Of a stretch of 64,000 nt of DNA, positions 49,201-57,107 are shown piece by piece; within the stretch, counting starts at the first letter, position 1, and each line of letters begins with the position of its first letter. A program made the translations under genes and the position numbers. Source of the stretch: VAYN01 sp963702075. Lineage in GTDB: Bacteria > Actinomycetota > Thermoleophilia > Solirubrobacterales > 70-9. Location of the stretch: assembly GCA_963702075.1 (NCBI GenBank), contig OY969703.1:62001-126000 (forward strand). Direction: 5' to 3'. The notes beneath the pieces were generated by a model. It was not told the origin of the DNA. It made no database searches and saw nothing but the letters and a program-made list of their open reading frames with translations.

Positions 49201-50922
49201 GATCGTCCCTTCGGTCCGGTCCCAGACGATCCGCGGCCGCAGCTCGGCGAAGCGGTCGGAGGGATAGCGGCCGTCGAGCATGTCGAGCACGTTCTCGAGC
49301 TGTTCGCGCGAGAGGTCATGGAAGGGCTGGGTGGACGTCACCAGGCGCTCGACCTCGTCGACCTCCCACTCGTCCAGGGCGGCGATCGAGACCAGGTGCT
49401 GGGCGAGCACGTCGAGCGGGTTCTGCGGGATCGTCGTCTCCTCGATCTCGGCCTCGCGCATGCGGCTGGCGACGACCGCGCACTCGAGCAGGTCGCCGCG
49501 ATATTTCGGGAAGATCCGGCCTTTGGAGACTTCGCCCATGCGGTGCCCGGCACGGCCGATCCGCTGCAAACCGCGGGTCACCGACTTCGGCGACTCGACC
49601 TGGATCACCAGGTCGACCGCTCCCATGTCGATTCCCAGCTCCAGCGAGGAGGTGGCGACGAGGCAGGGCAACTGTCCCGACTTCAGCATCTCCTCGACAA
49701 CGGTGCGCTCCTCGTGGGAGAGCGAGCCGTGGTGGGCGCGGGCGATCTCTACGTAGGGGTCTGGGGGAGGGTCTGGGGACCCCTCCCCCGACCCTCCATC
49801 CGCAGCTGCAGGATGGCCCGCGTGCTCGGTGGCTGGGAGCTCTTGTTCGCCTTCGCCGTTTGCCAGCTCGTTGAGGCGCTTTGCTAGACGCTCGGCGGCT
49901 CGGCGGTTGTTGACGAAGATCATCGTGCTGGTGTGTTCCTGCACCAGCTCCAGCAGCTTCGGGTAGATGGCGGGCCAGATCGAGCGCACGTGAGCCGAGG
50001 GCTCGATTTCCGTTGGCGGCGGTCCGTCCTCACTCGGATAAGCCGGCGCCCCCGGATCAGCCATGTCCTCAACCGGAACCACGATCTCCAGATCCAAAGC
50101 CTTCTTCTGCCCCGCATCAACGATCGTGCACTCCCGCTTTGGACCAACCAGAAACTGCCCGATCCGCTCCAACGGCCTCTGGGTAGCGGACAACCCGATC
50201 CGCTGAATCCCCGGCTTATCCGGCTCGGCTGGGGGGTCGGGGGAGGGGTCGCCGGGCCCTCCCCGCTGTTTGCCCGCCGACCCCTCCCCCGACCCCACCC
50301 CAAACTCCACGAGATGATCAAGCCGCTCAAGGGTCAGAGCAAGGTGGCTCCCCCGCTTCGTTGGAGCCACCGCATGAATCTCGTCGACGATCACCGCTTC
50401 GACCCCGGTGAGGATCTCCCGCACGCTGGAACTCAGCATCAGATACAGCGACTCCGGCGTGGTGATGAGGATGTCGGGCGGTTCTTTGGCCATCGCCCGC
50501 CGTTCTTTCTGCGACGTGTCGCCGGTCCGCAGCCCCACCCCGATCTCGGCGCCGATCCCCCGCAGCGGCGCCCGCAGGTTGCGCTCGATGTCGTAGGAGA
50601 GAGCTTTCAGCGGCGAGACGTAGACCAGCTTGACTCCCGTCCCCAGCTCTTTCGAGCGCGCCAGCTTGTCGATCTCCCAGAGGAAGCTGGCCAGCGTCTT
50701 CCCCGAGCCGGTGGGAGCGCAGATCAGCGTGTGGGCGCCGCTGGAGATCGCCTCCCAGCCACCGGCCTGAGCCGGCGTCGGTCCCTCGAACGAGGCCTCG
50801 AACCAGCGCCGCGTCGCCGCCGAGAACGGCGCCAACGGGTCGGACTTCGTAGTCGCTTTTGCCTTAGCAGCCAACCCACCGATCTTACGCAGGTCGGTGG
50901 GTCGTCCCGGTGCTGGCGCCAA
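46291..50922 (-). CDS. lhr: Large ATP-dependent helicase Lhr-type (DEAD/DEAH, with Lhr C-terminal half)
   Basis: 1543 residues. RecA-like core: APTGSGKT (69-76, Walker A), TTPESLYLML, VDEIHAVAP (179-187, Walker B), LSATQRPLER, and IGRAGHR in motif VI (GLQRIGRAGHRMGEVS). The winged-helix and Lhr-CTD regions follow up to the C-terminus, as in mycobacterial Lhr, a 3'-to-5' helicase of DNA repair. Two low-complexity insertions (about 208-236 and 371-389) are encoded by palindromic repeats and have little hydrophobic content. The start is TTG at 50922; a TTG at 50874 is an alternative. Confidence 0.93.
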   Translation of the reverse strand: MAPAPGRPTDLRKIGGLAAKAKATTKSDPLAPFSAATRRWFEASFEGPTPAQAGGWEAISSGAHTLICAPTGSGKTLASFLWEIDKLARSKELGTGVKLVYVSPLKALSYDIERNLRAPLRGIGAEIGVGLRTGDTSQKERRAMAKEPPDILITTPESLYLMLSSSVREILTGVEAVIVDEIHAVAPTKRGSHLALTLERLDHLVEFGVGSGEGSAGKQRGGPGDPSPDPPAEPDKPGIQRIGLSATQRPLERIGQFLVGPKRECTIVDAGQKKALDLEIVVPVEDMADPGAPAYPSEDGPPPTEIEPSAHVRSIWPAIYPKLLELVQEHTSTMIFVNNRRAAERLAKRLNELANGEGEQELPATEHAGHPAAADGGSGEGSPDPPPDPYVEIARAHHGSLSHEERTVVEEMLKSGQLPCLVATSSLELGIDMGAVDLVIQVESPKSVTRGLQRIGRAGHRMGEVSKGRIFPKYRGDLLECAVVASRMREAEIEETTIPQNPLDVLAQHLVSIAALDEWEVDEVERLVTSTQPFHDLSREQLENVLDMLDGRYPSDRFAELRPRIVWDRTEGTIHGRKGSRQLVVTNAGTIPDRGLYGVHLPDGRRVGELDEEMVYEARPGQTFLLGSSTWRIEEITRDRVIVTPAPGAPGAVPFWKGDGIGRPAELGRAIGAFAREAVNRDPAELAKEYDLDERAANNLVSYLREQQQATRVVPSDETIVVERFRDEIGDWRLCILSPYGGRVHAAWGLALAAKIRDERDLEADAIWSDDGIVIHLPDADEPPPADLVLIDPDQIEDLVVGELSGSALFGARFRENASRSLLIPRAYPGKRTPLWQQRLKSQSLLEVARDFPRFPVVLETYRECLRDVLDLPALAELLERLHSRALSLVEVETPTASPFASSLLFDYVATYMYEGDTPNAERRAAALALDRDLLRELLGQEELRELIDPEALEEVEAQLQHRTEAGRAGDRDALQQLLRNLGDLTLEECEERVAEGYSAKSMLEKLVAERRVAKVRVAGGERYIAAEDAGLYRDALGVPEPPGLPETFLEEHPDAMRALVRRYARTHGPFPTHQLAERYGVDPSPALRELESEGALVRGELAPGGTEREWCDSEVLRRVRRASLARLRKEVEAADTRELARFLPSWQNVDAFRRTGAGLDRLREALVPLQGVALTPKTWEGDVLPRRLGAYSQNWLDELCTSGELVWIGAGALGRNDGRVALYFREDVRLAGPPPANAKLELPQGDVHEAIRERLAGGPSFWLDLVVELDHPAEDIHNALWDLVWSGQATNDAFAPLRAPRLRAVPPSERPGRRFARRRSTTGAAVQGRWSLTEPLFADAPGPGAKLRATAELMLERYGIVTRETVLAEGIPGGFSTLYGELGNLELLGTARRGYFVEGLGGAQFALPGAVERLRSLPEADGSYLVLAATDPANPYGASLPWPKLEGGRRPGRTPGAHLLLRDGEPVVFVERGGRGLLRLQQIQGEELEAAMRALADAVSVGHLPKLAVEKLDGEAIIGSGHEESLVGAGFSRGPRKLTATG
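49756..49794. repeat. In-frame palindromic insertion in lhr (copy 1)
   Basis: A GC-rich hairpin: left arm around 49756-49771 and right arm 49780-49794, with a few mismatches, inside the lhr coding region. It encodes the segment rich in Gly, Ser, Pro and Asp (GGSGEGSPDPPPDP) on the minus strand. The arm sequence resembles that of the second copy (50233-50296). Confidence 0.65.
50233..50296. repeat. In-frame palindromic insertion in lhr (copy 2)
   Basis: The arms 50233-50251 and 50278-50296 are perfectly complementary over 19 bases, with a 26-base centre. On the minus strand the stretch encodes a Gly/Ser/Pro/Asp-rich insert of about 29 residues (GVGSGEGSAGKQRGG...). It breaks the helicase just before the SAT motif, without a frameshift. 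It shares GGGTCGGGGGAGGG-type arms with copy 1. Confidence 0.75.
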
Positions 50923-50928
50923 TCCCTC

Positions 50929-52095
50929 TTAAGGGATGCCGCCGGCGAACTTGGCGTATTCGTTCCAGGACCGCTTCGGCGTGAAGGCTTCGGTGAAGAG
51001 GCCGGTGCCGTCGCAGAAGTTGCAGTAGCCCTTGGCGTCCTCGACCGAGAACCAGTAGAGGCGCTTGATCCGCCATTTCACCGCGTTCGCCGTCAGCAGC
51101 TTGAAGGCGCCGCGGAGTTCTGCGACCTGCCCGCTCGGGCCCTTGGCGAAGGCGTCGTTGGACCGCTTCGGTCCCGAGCTCCAGCCGAGCTCGGTGATCC
51201 AGAGGGCCTTGGCCGGGTCGTGGCTCGCCGTCAGCACATCGCGCACTTCTTCGATCTCGGGCGTCAGGTAGCGCCAGGTTTCGGTGTACGGATGCAGCGC
51301 AACCGCCGAGAACCTCGACTTGATCCCGGGATTCGTCTTGTACATCTGTTCCAGGAAGTAGCTGGCGAAGTAGTTGATGCTGCCCGCGTGCTGGAGCTTC
51401 GGCTTGCCTTTGACGATCCGGACGTAGCGCGCGCCCAACGGCTCCGAGAACAGCCCGGCCAGCACCACCTGCGCCCCCGGGTCGGCTGCTTTGAGGGCCG
51501 AGTAGGAGAGCTTGACGAGCTTCCCGTATTCGGTCGGGTTGGGCTTGGCGACGAAGTACTTGAAGTTCGGCTCGTTCCAGATCTGCCAGGAACGGATCGG
51601 CCTCACCGGCACGTTGGGATGGGTGAGCCAGAACTGGCCGCCGGGCCCGTAGCGTTCGACCGCCTGGATCAGCAGGCTGCGCCAGCCGCCGGCCGCGGCG
51701 CCGCTGACCGGCAGGTGAGCGGGCGCTTTGGCGTTTCGGTCCCCCTGGACGTTGGCGATCGGGACCGCCCAGCTCGGCGCCCCGCTGATCGTCGGCAGCA
51801 GGTCGAGGCCGGCCAGGGCGGCTTTTTCCACCAGGTTGTCGACGCCGCCCCACTGGATCGCTGCGCCTTTCTGCGGTTGCAGATCGGCCCAGCCGAGGGA
51901 GACGCGGACGCTTTCCACGCCGCCTTTCGCGAGGCGTTCGAAGTGTTCGTTCGAGGCGGCCGTCTGCGGCACCACGCCCCAGAACTTGGCCGGCAGCGCC
52001 TGGGCCTGGGCGGCGAACGCGAGCGTCGCCAAGAGCGCCAGCGCGAATGCCAGCGCAGCAGTCTTCCTGATCGGATCAACCGTCGCTCTCAGCAT
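50929..52095 (-). CDS. Secreted glycoside hydrolase-like protein (clan GH-A, GH39/GH5-like)
   Basis: 388 residues. A signal peptide (RKTAALAFALALLATLAF...AQA) precedes a TIM-barrel with WQIWNEPNFKYF (acid/base Glu in WNEPN) and LWITELGWSSG (nucleophile Glu in TELGW). ALHPYTETWRYL between them is also typical of clan GH-A. It probably acts on extracellular polysaccharides. It lies between the lhr gene and a predicted membrane protein, all on the minus strand; spacing to lhr is six bases, so co-transcription is possible. Confidence 0.82.
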   Translation of the reverse strand: MLRATVDPIRKTAALAFALALLATLAFAAQAQALPAKFWGVVPQTAASNEHFERLAKGGVESVRVSLGWADLQPQKGAAIQWGGVDNLVEKAALAGLDLLPTISGAPSWAVPIANVQGDRNAKAPAHLPVSGAAAGGWRSLLIQAVERYGPGGQFWLTHPNVPVRPIRSWQIWNEPNFKYFVAKPNPTEYGKLVKLSYSALKAADPGAQVVLAGLFSEPLGARYVRIVKGKPKLQHAGSINYFASYFLEQMYKTNPGIKSRFSAVALHPYTETWRYLTPEIEEVRDVLTASHDPAKALWITELGWSSGPKRSNDAFAKGPSGQVAELRGAFKLLTANAVKWRIKRLYWFSVEDAKGYCNFCDGTGLFTEAFTPKRSWNEYAKFAGGIP

Positions 52096-52099
52096 CGGG

Positions 52100-52669
52100 T
52101 TAGCCCCTCTTGAGCGAGAATCCGCCGGCAGAGCCGCGGCGCTGGCGAACTAGGACGGCGCCGATCGAAATCGCCGCCAGCACGGCTACCGCGATCAGGA
52201 TCGGCACCAGCGGCGAGGACCCGCCGGAATCGCTGGTCGAGGACTTCGGTTCGCCGAGCTGGACCGGCTTGGGCGACTTTTGGCCCTTGGTGGCGCCATT
52301 GCCTGCCTTACTCTTGGCTTCGCCGCCTCCGGCGGGGGTGCTTGGATTGCTTTCCTGCGATGGTCCATTCTGCGACTTCGAAGATTCAGGCTGGGGATGG
52401 CCGCCGCCGCCCCCGCTTTCGCCGCCGCCTCCGCCGGGAACGCCAGACTGGTCAGCGTGCGGGGAACTTTCCGAGCTACCGGGGTTCTTGTGGTGGGGCG
52501 GCGTCTTTTCACCGCCACTTCCCGGAAGGTTGGTCTGTTCGGTTTCATAGACGGTTTCAGCCTGAGCAAGCACCGGAAAGCACGTAAATGCCAGCAGAGC
52601 AAGCACTGAAACGAGCGCAACAGCGGGTAGGCCAAGGCTCCGGACGTGGGGGTGGCGGGTCCGATTCAT
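52100..52669 (-). CDS. Secreted/membrane-anchored low-complexity protein
   Basis: 189 residues from the ATG at 52669 (MNRTRHPHVRSLGL). Signal peptide, then a long Gly/Ser/Pro/Lys-rich region, and a C-terminal membrane segment (PLVPILIAVAVLAAISIGAVLV) followed by a short basic tail (RQRRGSAGGFSLKRG). It probably is an anchored spacer protein in the envelope. The first 82 bases overlap the 5' end of the divergent Wzy-like gene on the other strand, which is unusual; the exact starts may differ. 4 bases separate it from the glycosidase. Confidence 0.7.
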   Translation of the reverse strand: MNRTRHPHVRSLGLPAVALVSVLALLAFTCFPVLAQAETVYETEQTNLPGSGGEKTPPHHKNPGSSESSPHADQSGVPGGGGGESGGGGGHPQPESSKSQNGPSQESNPSTPAGGGEAKSKAGNGATKGQKSPKPVQLGEPKSSTSDSGGSSPLVPILIAVAVLAAISIGAVLVRQRRGSAGGFSLKRG

Positions 52670-54606
52670 GGCGCGCAAGGTTAGAGGAATCATCGGCGCT
52701 GATAGTTCCGCTGCTCTTGCTACTTGGCCTTGCTCTGGCCGGCGGCGGCTTCGAATTGAGCGACCGCCATGTGGCGGGATTGGCCACCTGGCTGCTTGTA
52801 GTCGCGCTGCTGGTCCTCGGCGGCGCCGGGCGCCTCGCGCTTGGACGGACGTTCTATTGGGCGACTGGCTTGATCGCTGCACTTGCGCTGTTCTCCGCTC
52901 TGTCGTCGTTTTGGTCCGGGTCGATTGAGCTGAGCGTCATCGAGGCCGACCGCGTCGTCGTCTACCTCGGCTTCTTCGTGCTGGCGCTCCTCTTGGCCCA
53001 AACCGAGCAGAGCCGCCAACGTTTCGGTGAAGGGATTGCGTTTGCACTGATCGCGGTCGCGCTGATCGCCCTTGCCGCTCGTCTATTACCCGATCTCCTG
53101 TCCGTAAACGAAGATCCGGAAGCAGGCGCCCGCCTCAGCTATCCGCTCGGCTACTGGAACGGCGACGCGGTCGTCTTCGGCATCGCCGCCGGTCTGGCGC
53201 TGTGGCTGAGCAGGCGGGCGGTCAACGGGGTCGTCCGCTGGGCCGCGGTGGGGTTGTTGCCGGCGGTCCTGCTGGCGCTCTACTTCACCTACTCCCGGGG
53301 CGGCCTCTTGGCGACCGCGATCGCCTGCGGCTGTCTGATCGTCCTCTCCCATGACCGGCTCTGGCTGCTGGCGACCCTCGCGATCGGCGCCCTCGGCGCC
53401 CTTCCCGCGGTCCTCGCGGCGCAGGCCCACAACAGCCTCGCCGAGAACCTCCACGACTCCAACGTCGCGAGAGAGGGGCTGCTGGTGCTGGTGATCCTTG
53501 CGGCCGGCTCGCTGCTGGCGCTGATACTCGTCGCCGGGCTGAAACGACTGGAGCGCCGCCAGGGCCGCCTCACCGACCGGGCGATCGCCGTCTCCCGCAA
53601 CCCGCGGGTCCTGAAGGGGGTCGCCCTCGGCTTCGCGGTGCTCGCGCTCGCGGCCGCACTGGCGGTCGGGGGCCGCGCCTGGCACCAGTTCAACAGCCCC
53701 GACCTGCAGCCACCCAGCAGCTCCGGGGAACACTTCACCCAGCTCTCCGGCAGCGGCCGCAGCGAATTCTGGAACGTCGCGATCGACGCCTTCGAAGAAA
53801 AGCCCGTGCTCGGTCACGGCGCCGGCACCTACCGCTTCTCCTGGCATCTGCTGCGGCAGGACTCGGTCGCCAACCTCGACGCCCACTCGCTCTACCTGCA
53901 GGCCTTCGCCGAGCTCGGGCTGGTCGGAGGCTTGCTCGTGTTGGCGATGGTGGGAGCGCTGCTGTGGGCGGGGATCGCCGCCTGGCGCGCGGCGGAGGGG
54001 GCCCAACGAGACCTCTTCGCGGCCCTGCTCGGCAGCTGCCTCGCCTTCGCGGTCTGCTCGGCGATCGACTGGTTCTGGCAGATCGCGATGATCGGGGCGA
54101 TCTTCTTCCTCGCCGCGGGAGTGCTGGTCGCCGGCCGCTGCGCCCAGCTCGCGCGCCAGCGCGCTACCGGCAACGGCCACGAGGCGCCGCGGGGGTTCGG
54201 CTTCGCCGTCGCCGGCCTGGCGGTCGCCTGGATCAGCATGGTGGCACTGGTGGGGCCGCTGCTGGTCGACCGCGAGATCGACGCCAGCAACGCGGCCGTC
54301 GTCGACGGCAACCTCGCGAACGCCGTCAGCCATGCCGAAACGGCACGCAAGGTCGAGCCCTGGGCGACCACGCCGCTCAAACAGCTCGGCCTCCTGGCCG
54401 AGCGACAGGGCAACTACCAGGCCGCGATCGATTGGCTCGACCAGGCGATCGAACGCGAAAAGGACAATTGGCTCCTCTACTACCTGCGGGCGCGGGTCGG
54501 GCACGAGGCCGGCGATGAAGCGGCGGCGCGGAAGGACCTCGGCGAAGCGCGTCGGCTCAACCCCGAAGAAAAGTGCCTCGAAGGCGGTTTCAAGGGTTGC
54601 GGATGA
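52588..54606 (+). CDS. Wzy/O-antigen-ligase-like membrane protein with TPR tail
   Basis: 672 residues and about 12 membrane segments. The Wzy/WaaL-type region contains LSYPLGYWNGDAVVFGIAAG, LYFTYSRGGLLA and a long outer loop ending HGAGTYRFSWHLLRQDSVANLDAHSLYLQAFAELG, as in O-antigen polymerases and ligases. The C-terminal 120 residues are soluble, TPR-like (AETARKVEPWATTPLKQLGLLAERQGNYQAAIDWLDQAI). It probably polymerises or transfers surface polysaccharide. The next gene starts in its stop codon (ATGA). The ATG overlaps the 52100-52669 gene on the other strand; alternative starts inside are not clear. Confidence 0.87.
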   Translation: MPAEQALKRAQQRVGQGSGRGGGGSDSWRARLEESSALIVPLLLLLGLALAGGGFELSDRHVAGLATWLLVVALLVLGGAGRLALGRTFYWATGLIAALALFSALSSFWSGSIELSVIEADRVVVYLGFFVLALLLAQTEQSRQRFGEGIAFALIAVALIALAARLLPDLLSVNEDPEAGARLSYPLGYWNGDAVVFGIAAGLALWLSRRAVNGVVRWAAVGLLPAVLLALYFTYSRGGLLATAIACGCLIVLSHDRLWLLATLAIGALGALPAVLAAQAHNSLAENLHDSNVAREGLLVLVILAAGSLLALILVAGLKRLERRQGRLTDRAIAVSRNPRVLKGVALGFAVLALAAALAVGGRAWHQFNSPDLQPPSSSGEHFTQLSGSGRSEFWNVAIDAFEEKPVLGHGAGTYRFSWHLLRQDSVANLDAHSLYLQAFAELGLVGGLLVLAMVGALLWAGIAAWRAAEGAQRDLFAALLGSCLAFAVCSAIDWFWQIAMIGAIFFLAAGVLVAGRCAQLARQRATGNGHEAPRGFGFAVAGLAVAWISMVALVGPLLVDREIDASNAAVVDGNLANAVSHAETARKVEPWATTPLKQLGLLAERQGNYQAAIDWLDQAIEREKDNWLLYYLRARVGHEAGDEAAARKDLGEARRLNPEEKCLEGGFKGCG

Positions 54607-56096
54607 ACTGGGCCCCTCACACCAAACGTCGGCGCTCGGAGAGCGCGACCGCTCCCGATCAGGGGGCACCCAGGCCGAGGGTCGACGACGAGGAGCCGAC
54701 TCGCGGCCCAGCGGCGGAGCTGCTGCGGCGCCGCGGCGCAGTGCTGCGGCGCCTGCTCGCCTTCGCCGACTGGATCGCCCTGATCGGCACCCTCTTTGTC
54801 GTCACCGCGCTCAGCAGCAGCACCGAAGTCGGGACGCTCTTCTGGGCGATGCTGTTCAGCCCGGCGTGGGTGCTGGTGATCAAGCTCCAGGGTCTCTACG
54901 ACAACGACCACCGGCGGATCCGCCACAGCACCCTCGACGAGCTGCCCTCGCTGATCACCGCCACCGTCGTCGGCATCCTCGTCCTCGACGGGCTGCTGGC
55001 GCTCAGCCCCGCCGGCCCGCTCTCTCCGGCGAGCGCGATCGGTGTCGGCGTCGGCGCCTTTGCCGCCAGCTTCGTCCTGCGCGGAGTCCTGCGCTTCGGC
55101 TGGCACCACCTGACCGGGCAGGCGGCCGGCCTGGTGATCGGCCCCGGCCGCACGGTCGACATGGTCGCCCGCCGGGTCTCGACCCACCCCGAGACGCGGC
55201 TCGAGTTGGTCGGCTACCTCTCCTCGAAGGCGGAGGCGACCGCGACCGAGCTGCCCCGCCTCGGCGCGCTCTCGGACATCTCCCGGGTCGCCCGCGAGCT
55301 GGGAATCGAGCGCGTGGTCGTGACCGAACAGGAGATGAGCGAGCTCGACGCCGAGCAGCTGATCGGAGAGTGCAAGGCGGAGGGCCTGGCGCTGACCTTC
55401 CTGCCCCAGCACTACGGGCTGCTGGGGCCGGGCATCGAGCTCAACCGCCTCGCCGAGCTGCCGGTGCTCGACTTCCGCTTCAGCGACCCGCCGCGCTCGA
55501 CGATGGCGATGAAGCGGGCGGTGGACCTGCTCGTCTCCGCCTTCGTCCTCCTCCTGCTCTCCCCCGCGCTGGTGCTGATCGCGCTGGCGATCCTGCTCGA
55601 CTCCGGCCGCCCGGTCCTCTTCCGCCAGCGCCGGGTGGGACAGGAAGGGCGCCCCTTCACGATGATGAAGTTCCGGACGATGGTGGTCGACGCCGAGCAG
55701 CAGCTGCCGGAGCTGATCGACCTCGCCAGCCTCGACCAACCCGCCTTCAAGATCCGCGACGACCCCCGCGTCACCCGCGTCGGCCGCTTCCTCCGCCGCA
55801 CCAGCCTCGACGAGCTGCCGCAGCTGATCAACGTCCTGCGGGGGGACATGTCGCTGGTCGGGCCGCGGCCCGAGGAGGAGGCGATCGTTGCCCTCTACAA
55901 CGAGCGCCAACGCAGCCGCCTGGCGGTGAAGCCGGGGGTGACGGGGCCGATGCAGGTCTACGGTCGCAGCGACCTCACCTTCGAGGAGCGCCTGGCGATG
56001 GAGCGCGACTACCTCGACAACCTCTCGCTGCTGACCGACCTGGCGATCCTGATGCGGACCCCGCGGGCGATCATCCGGGGCGACGGCGCCTACTGA
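54603..56096 (+). CDS. Polyprenyl-phosphate sugar-1-phosphate transferase (exopolysaccharide initiating, WbaP/WcaJ type)
   Basis: 497 residues. Four or five N-terminal membrane segments and a central CoA-binding-like soluble part (IGPGRTVDMVARRVSTHPETRLELVGYLSSK) precede the C-terminal catalytic domain: KRAVDLLVSAFVLLLLSPAL, FRQRRVGQEGRPFTMMKFRTM, and RVGRFLRRTSLDELPQLINVLRGDMSLVGPRP. It transfers a sugar 1-phosphate from a nucleotide sugar to undecaprenyl phosphate, the first step of repeat-unit assembly. It overlaps the Wzy-like gene by ATGA. Confidence 0.94.
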   Translation: MNWAPHTKRRRSESATAPDQGAPRPRVDDEEPTRGPAAELLRRRGAVLRRLLAFADWIALIGTLFVVTALSSSTEVGTLFWAMLFSPAWVLVIKLQGLYDNDHRRIRHSTLDELPSLITATVVGILVLDGLLALSPAGPLSPASAIGVGVGAFAASFVLRGVLRFGWHHLTGQAAGLVIGPGRTVDMVARRVSTHPETRLELVGYLSSKAEATATELPRLGALSDISRVARELGIERVVVTEQEMSELDAEQLIGECKAEGLALTFLPQHYGLLGPGIELNRLAELPVLDFRFSDPPRSTMAMKRAVDLLVSAFVLLLLSPALVLIALAILLDSGRPVLFRQRRVGQEGRPFTMMKFRTMVVDAEQQLPELIDLASLDQPAFKIRDDPRVTRVGRFLRRTSLDELPQLINVLRGDMSLVGPRPEEEAIVALYNERQRSRLAVKPGVTGPMQVYGRSDLTFEERLAMERDYLDNLSLLTDLAILMRTPRAIIRGDGAY

Positions 56097-56100
56097 GCCG

Positions 56101-57087
56101 ATGCCCGCCGAGGCTCCCCTGGTGGCGATCTGCATGGCCACCTTCGAACCCGACCCGCAGTTGCTCGAGCGCCAGATCGGCTCGATCCGCGAGCAGACCC
56201 ACGCGAGCTGGATCTGCCTGGTCAGCGACGACGGCTCCTCGGCGGAGCGCCTCGGGCACCTGCGGGAGTTGATCGCCGGCGACGAACGGTTCACGATCTC
56301 GGTCGGCGAGCGGCGGCTCGGCTTCTACGCCAACTTCGAGCGGGCGCTGGGAATGGTGCCGATGGCGGCGAAGTTCGTCGCCCTGGCCGACCAGGACGAC
56401 CACTGGTATCCCGAGAAGCTCGAGGCCCTGCTCGCCGGCCGCGGCGAGGCCCAGCTCGTCTACAGCGACATGCGGATCGTCGACGAGGCGGGCTCGGTCG
56501 TCTCGGAGACCTTCTGGCGCGGCCGGCGCAACAACTACACGGACCTTGCCTCGCTGCTGCTGGCCAACACGGTGACCGGCGCCGCCTCGCTGTTCCACCG
56601 CGAGCTGCTCGACCTGGTGCTGCCATTCCCGGAGCCGGTCGGCGACCCCTTCCACGACCAGTGGATCGCCGCGGTCGCGCTGGCGGTCGGCGAGATTGCC
56701 TACGTCGACCGGCCGCTCTACGACTACGTGCAGCACGGTGCGGCCGCCCGTGGCCACGAGGCGGCGATGCAGTCGTGGGACGCCGGGCGCCTGCTCGACC
56801 GGCGCGACCCGAAGGGGAGCCTGAGCCAGATTCGCGCCCACGCCGATCGCTCCTACGAGACGAACGTGCGCCGCATCGCCCTCACCGCGCGGGAGGTCGA
56901 AGCGAGGACCGGGGGCAGGATCGAGCCTGGCAAGGCGCGCGCGGTGCGGCGGCTGGCGCGCCTCGACCGCTCGCCCGCGGCAGCCCCCTGGCTGGCGCTG
57001 CGCTCGCTGCGGCGGCTCGCCGGCCACAACGAGACGATGGGGATCGAGCTCTCGCTGCTGGCCGCGATCCTCCTGCACCGTCGCTAG
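56101..57087 (+). CDS. Glycosyltransferase family 2
   Basis: 328 residues. A GT-A fold: VAICMATFEPDPQLLERQIGSIREQT, then CLVSDDGSS and the DXD-like LADQDDHWYPEKL. The C-terminal half (140 residues) is helical with basic character. It transfers a sugar from a nucleotide sugar onto the growing surface glycan. It begins 4 bases after the previous gene, so it is in the same operon. Acceptor unknown. Confidence 0.9.
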   Translation: MPAEAPLVAICMATFEPDPQLLERQIGSIREQTHASWICLVSDDGSSAERLGHLRELIAGDERFTISVGERRLGFYANFERALGMVPMAAKFVALADQDDHWYPEKLEALLAGRGEAQLVYSDMRIVDEAGSVVSETFWRGRRNNYTDLASLLLANTVTGAASLFHRELLDLVLPFPEPVGDPFHDQWIAAVALAVGEIAYVDRPLYDYVQHGAAARGHEAAMQSWDAGRLLDRRDPKGSLSQIRAHADRSYETNVRRIALTAREVEARTGGRIEPGKARAVRRLARLDRSPAAAPWLALRSLRRLAGHNETMGIELSLLAAILLHRR

Positions 57088-57107
57088 CAGCGACTAGCCT
57101 CGCCCCG

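Noticed and set aside
46354..49887. Plus-strand open frame of 1177 residues opposite lhr
   Set aside because: Antisense shadow without domains; lhr helicase motifs are on the minus strand.
54332..56272. 646-residue plus-strand reading across the transferase gene
   Set aside because: Arg/Pro-rich shadow of the sugar-phosphate transferase frame.
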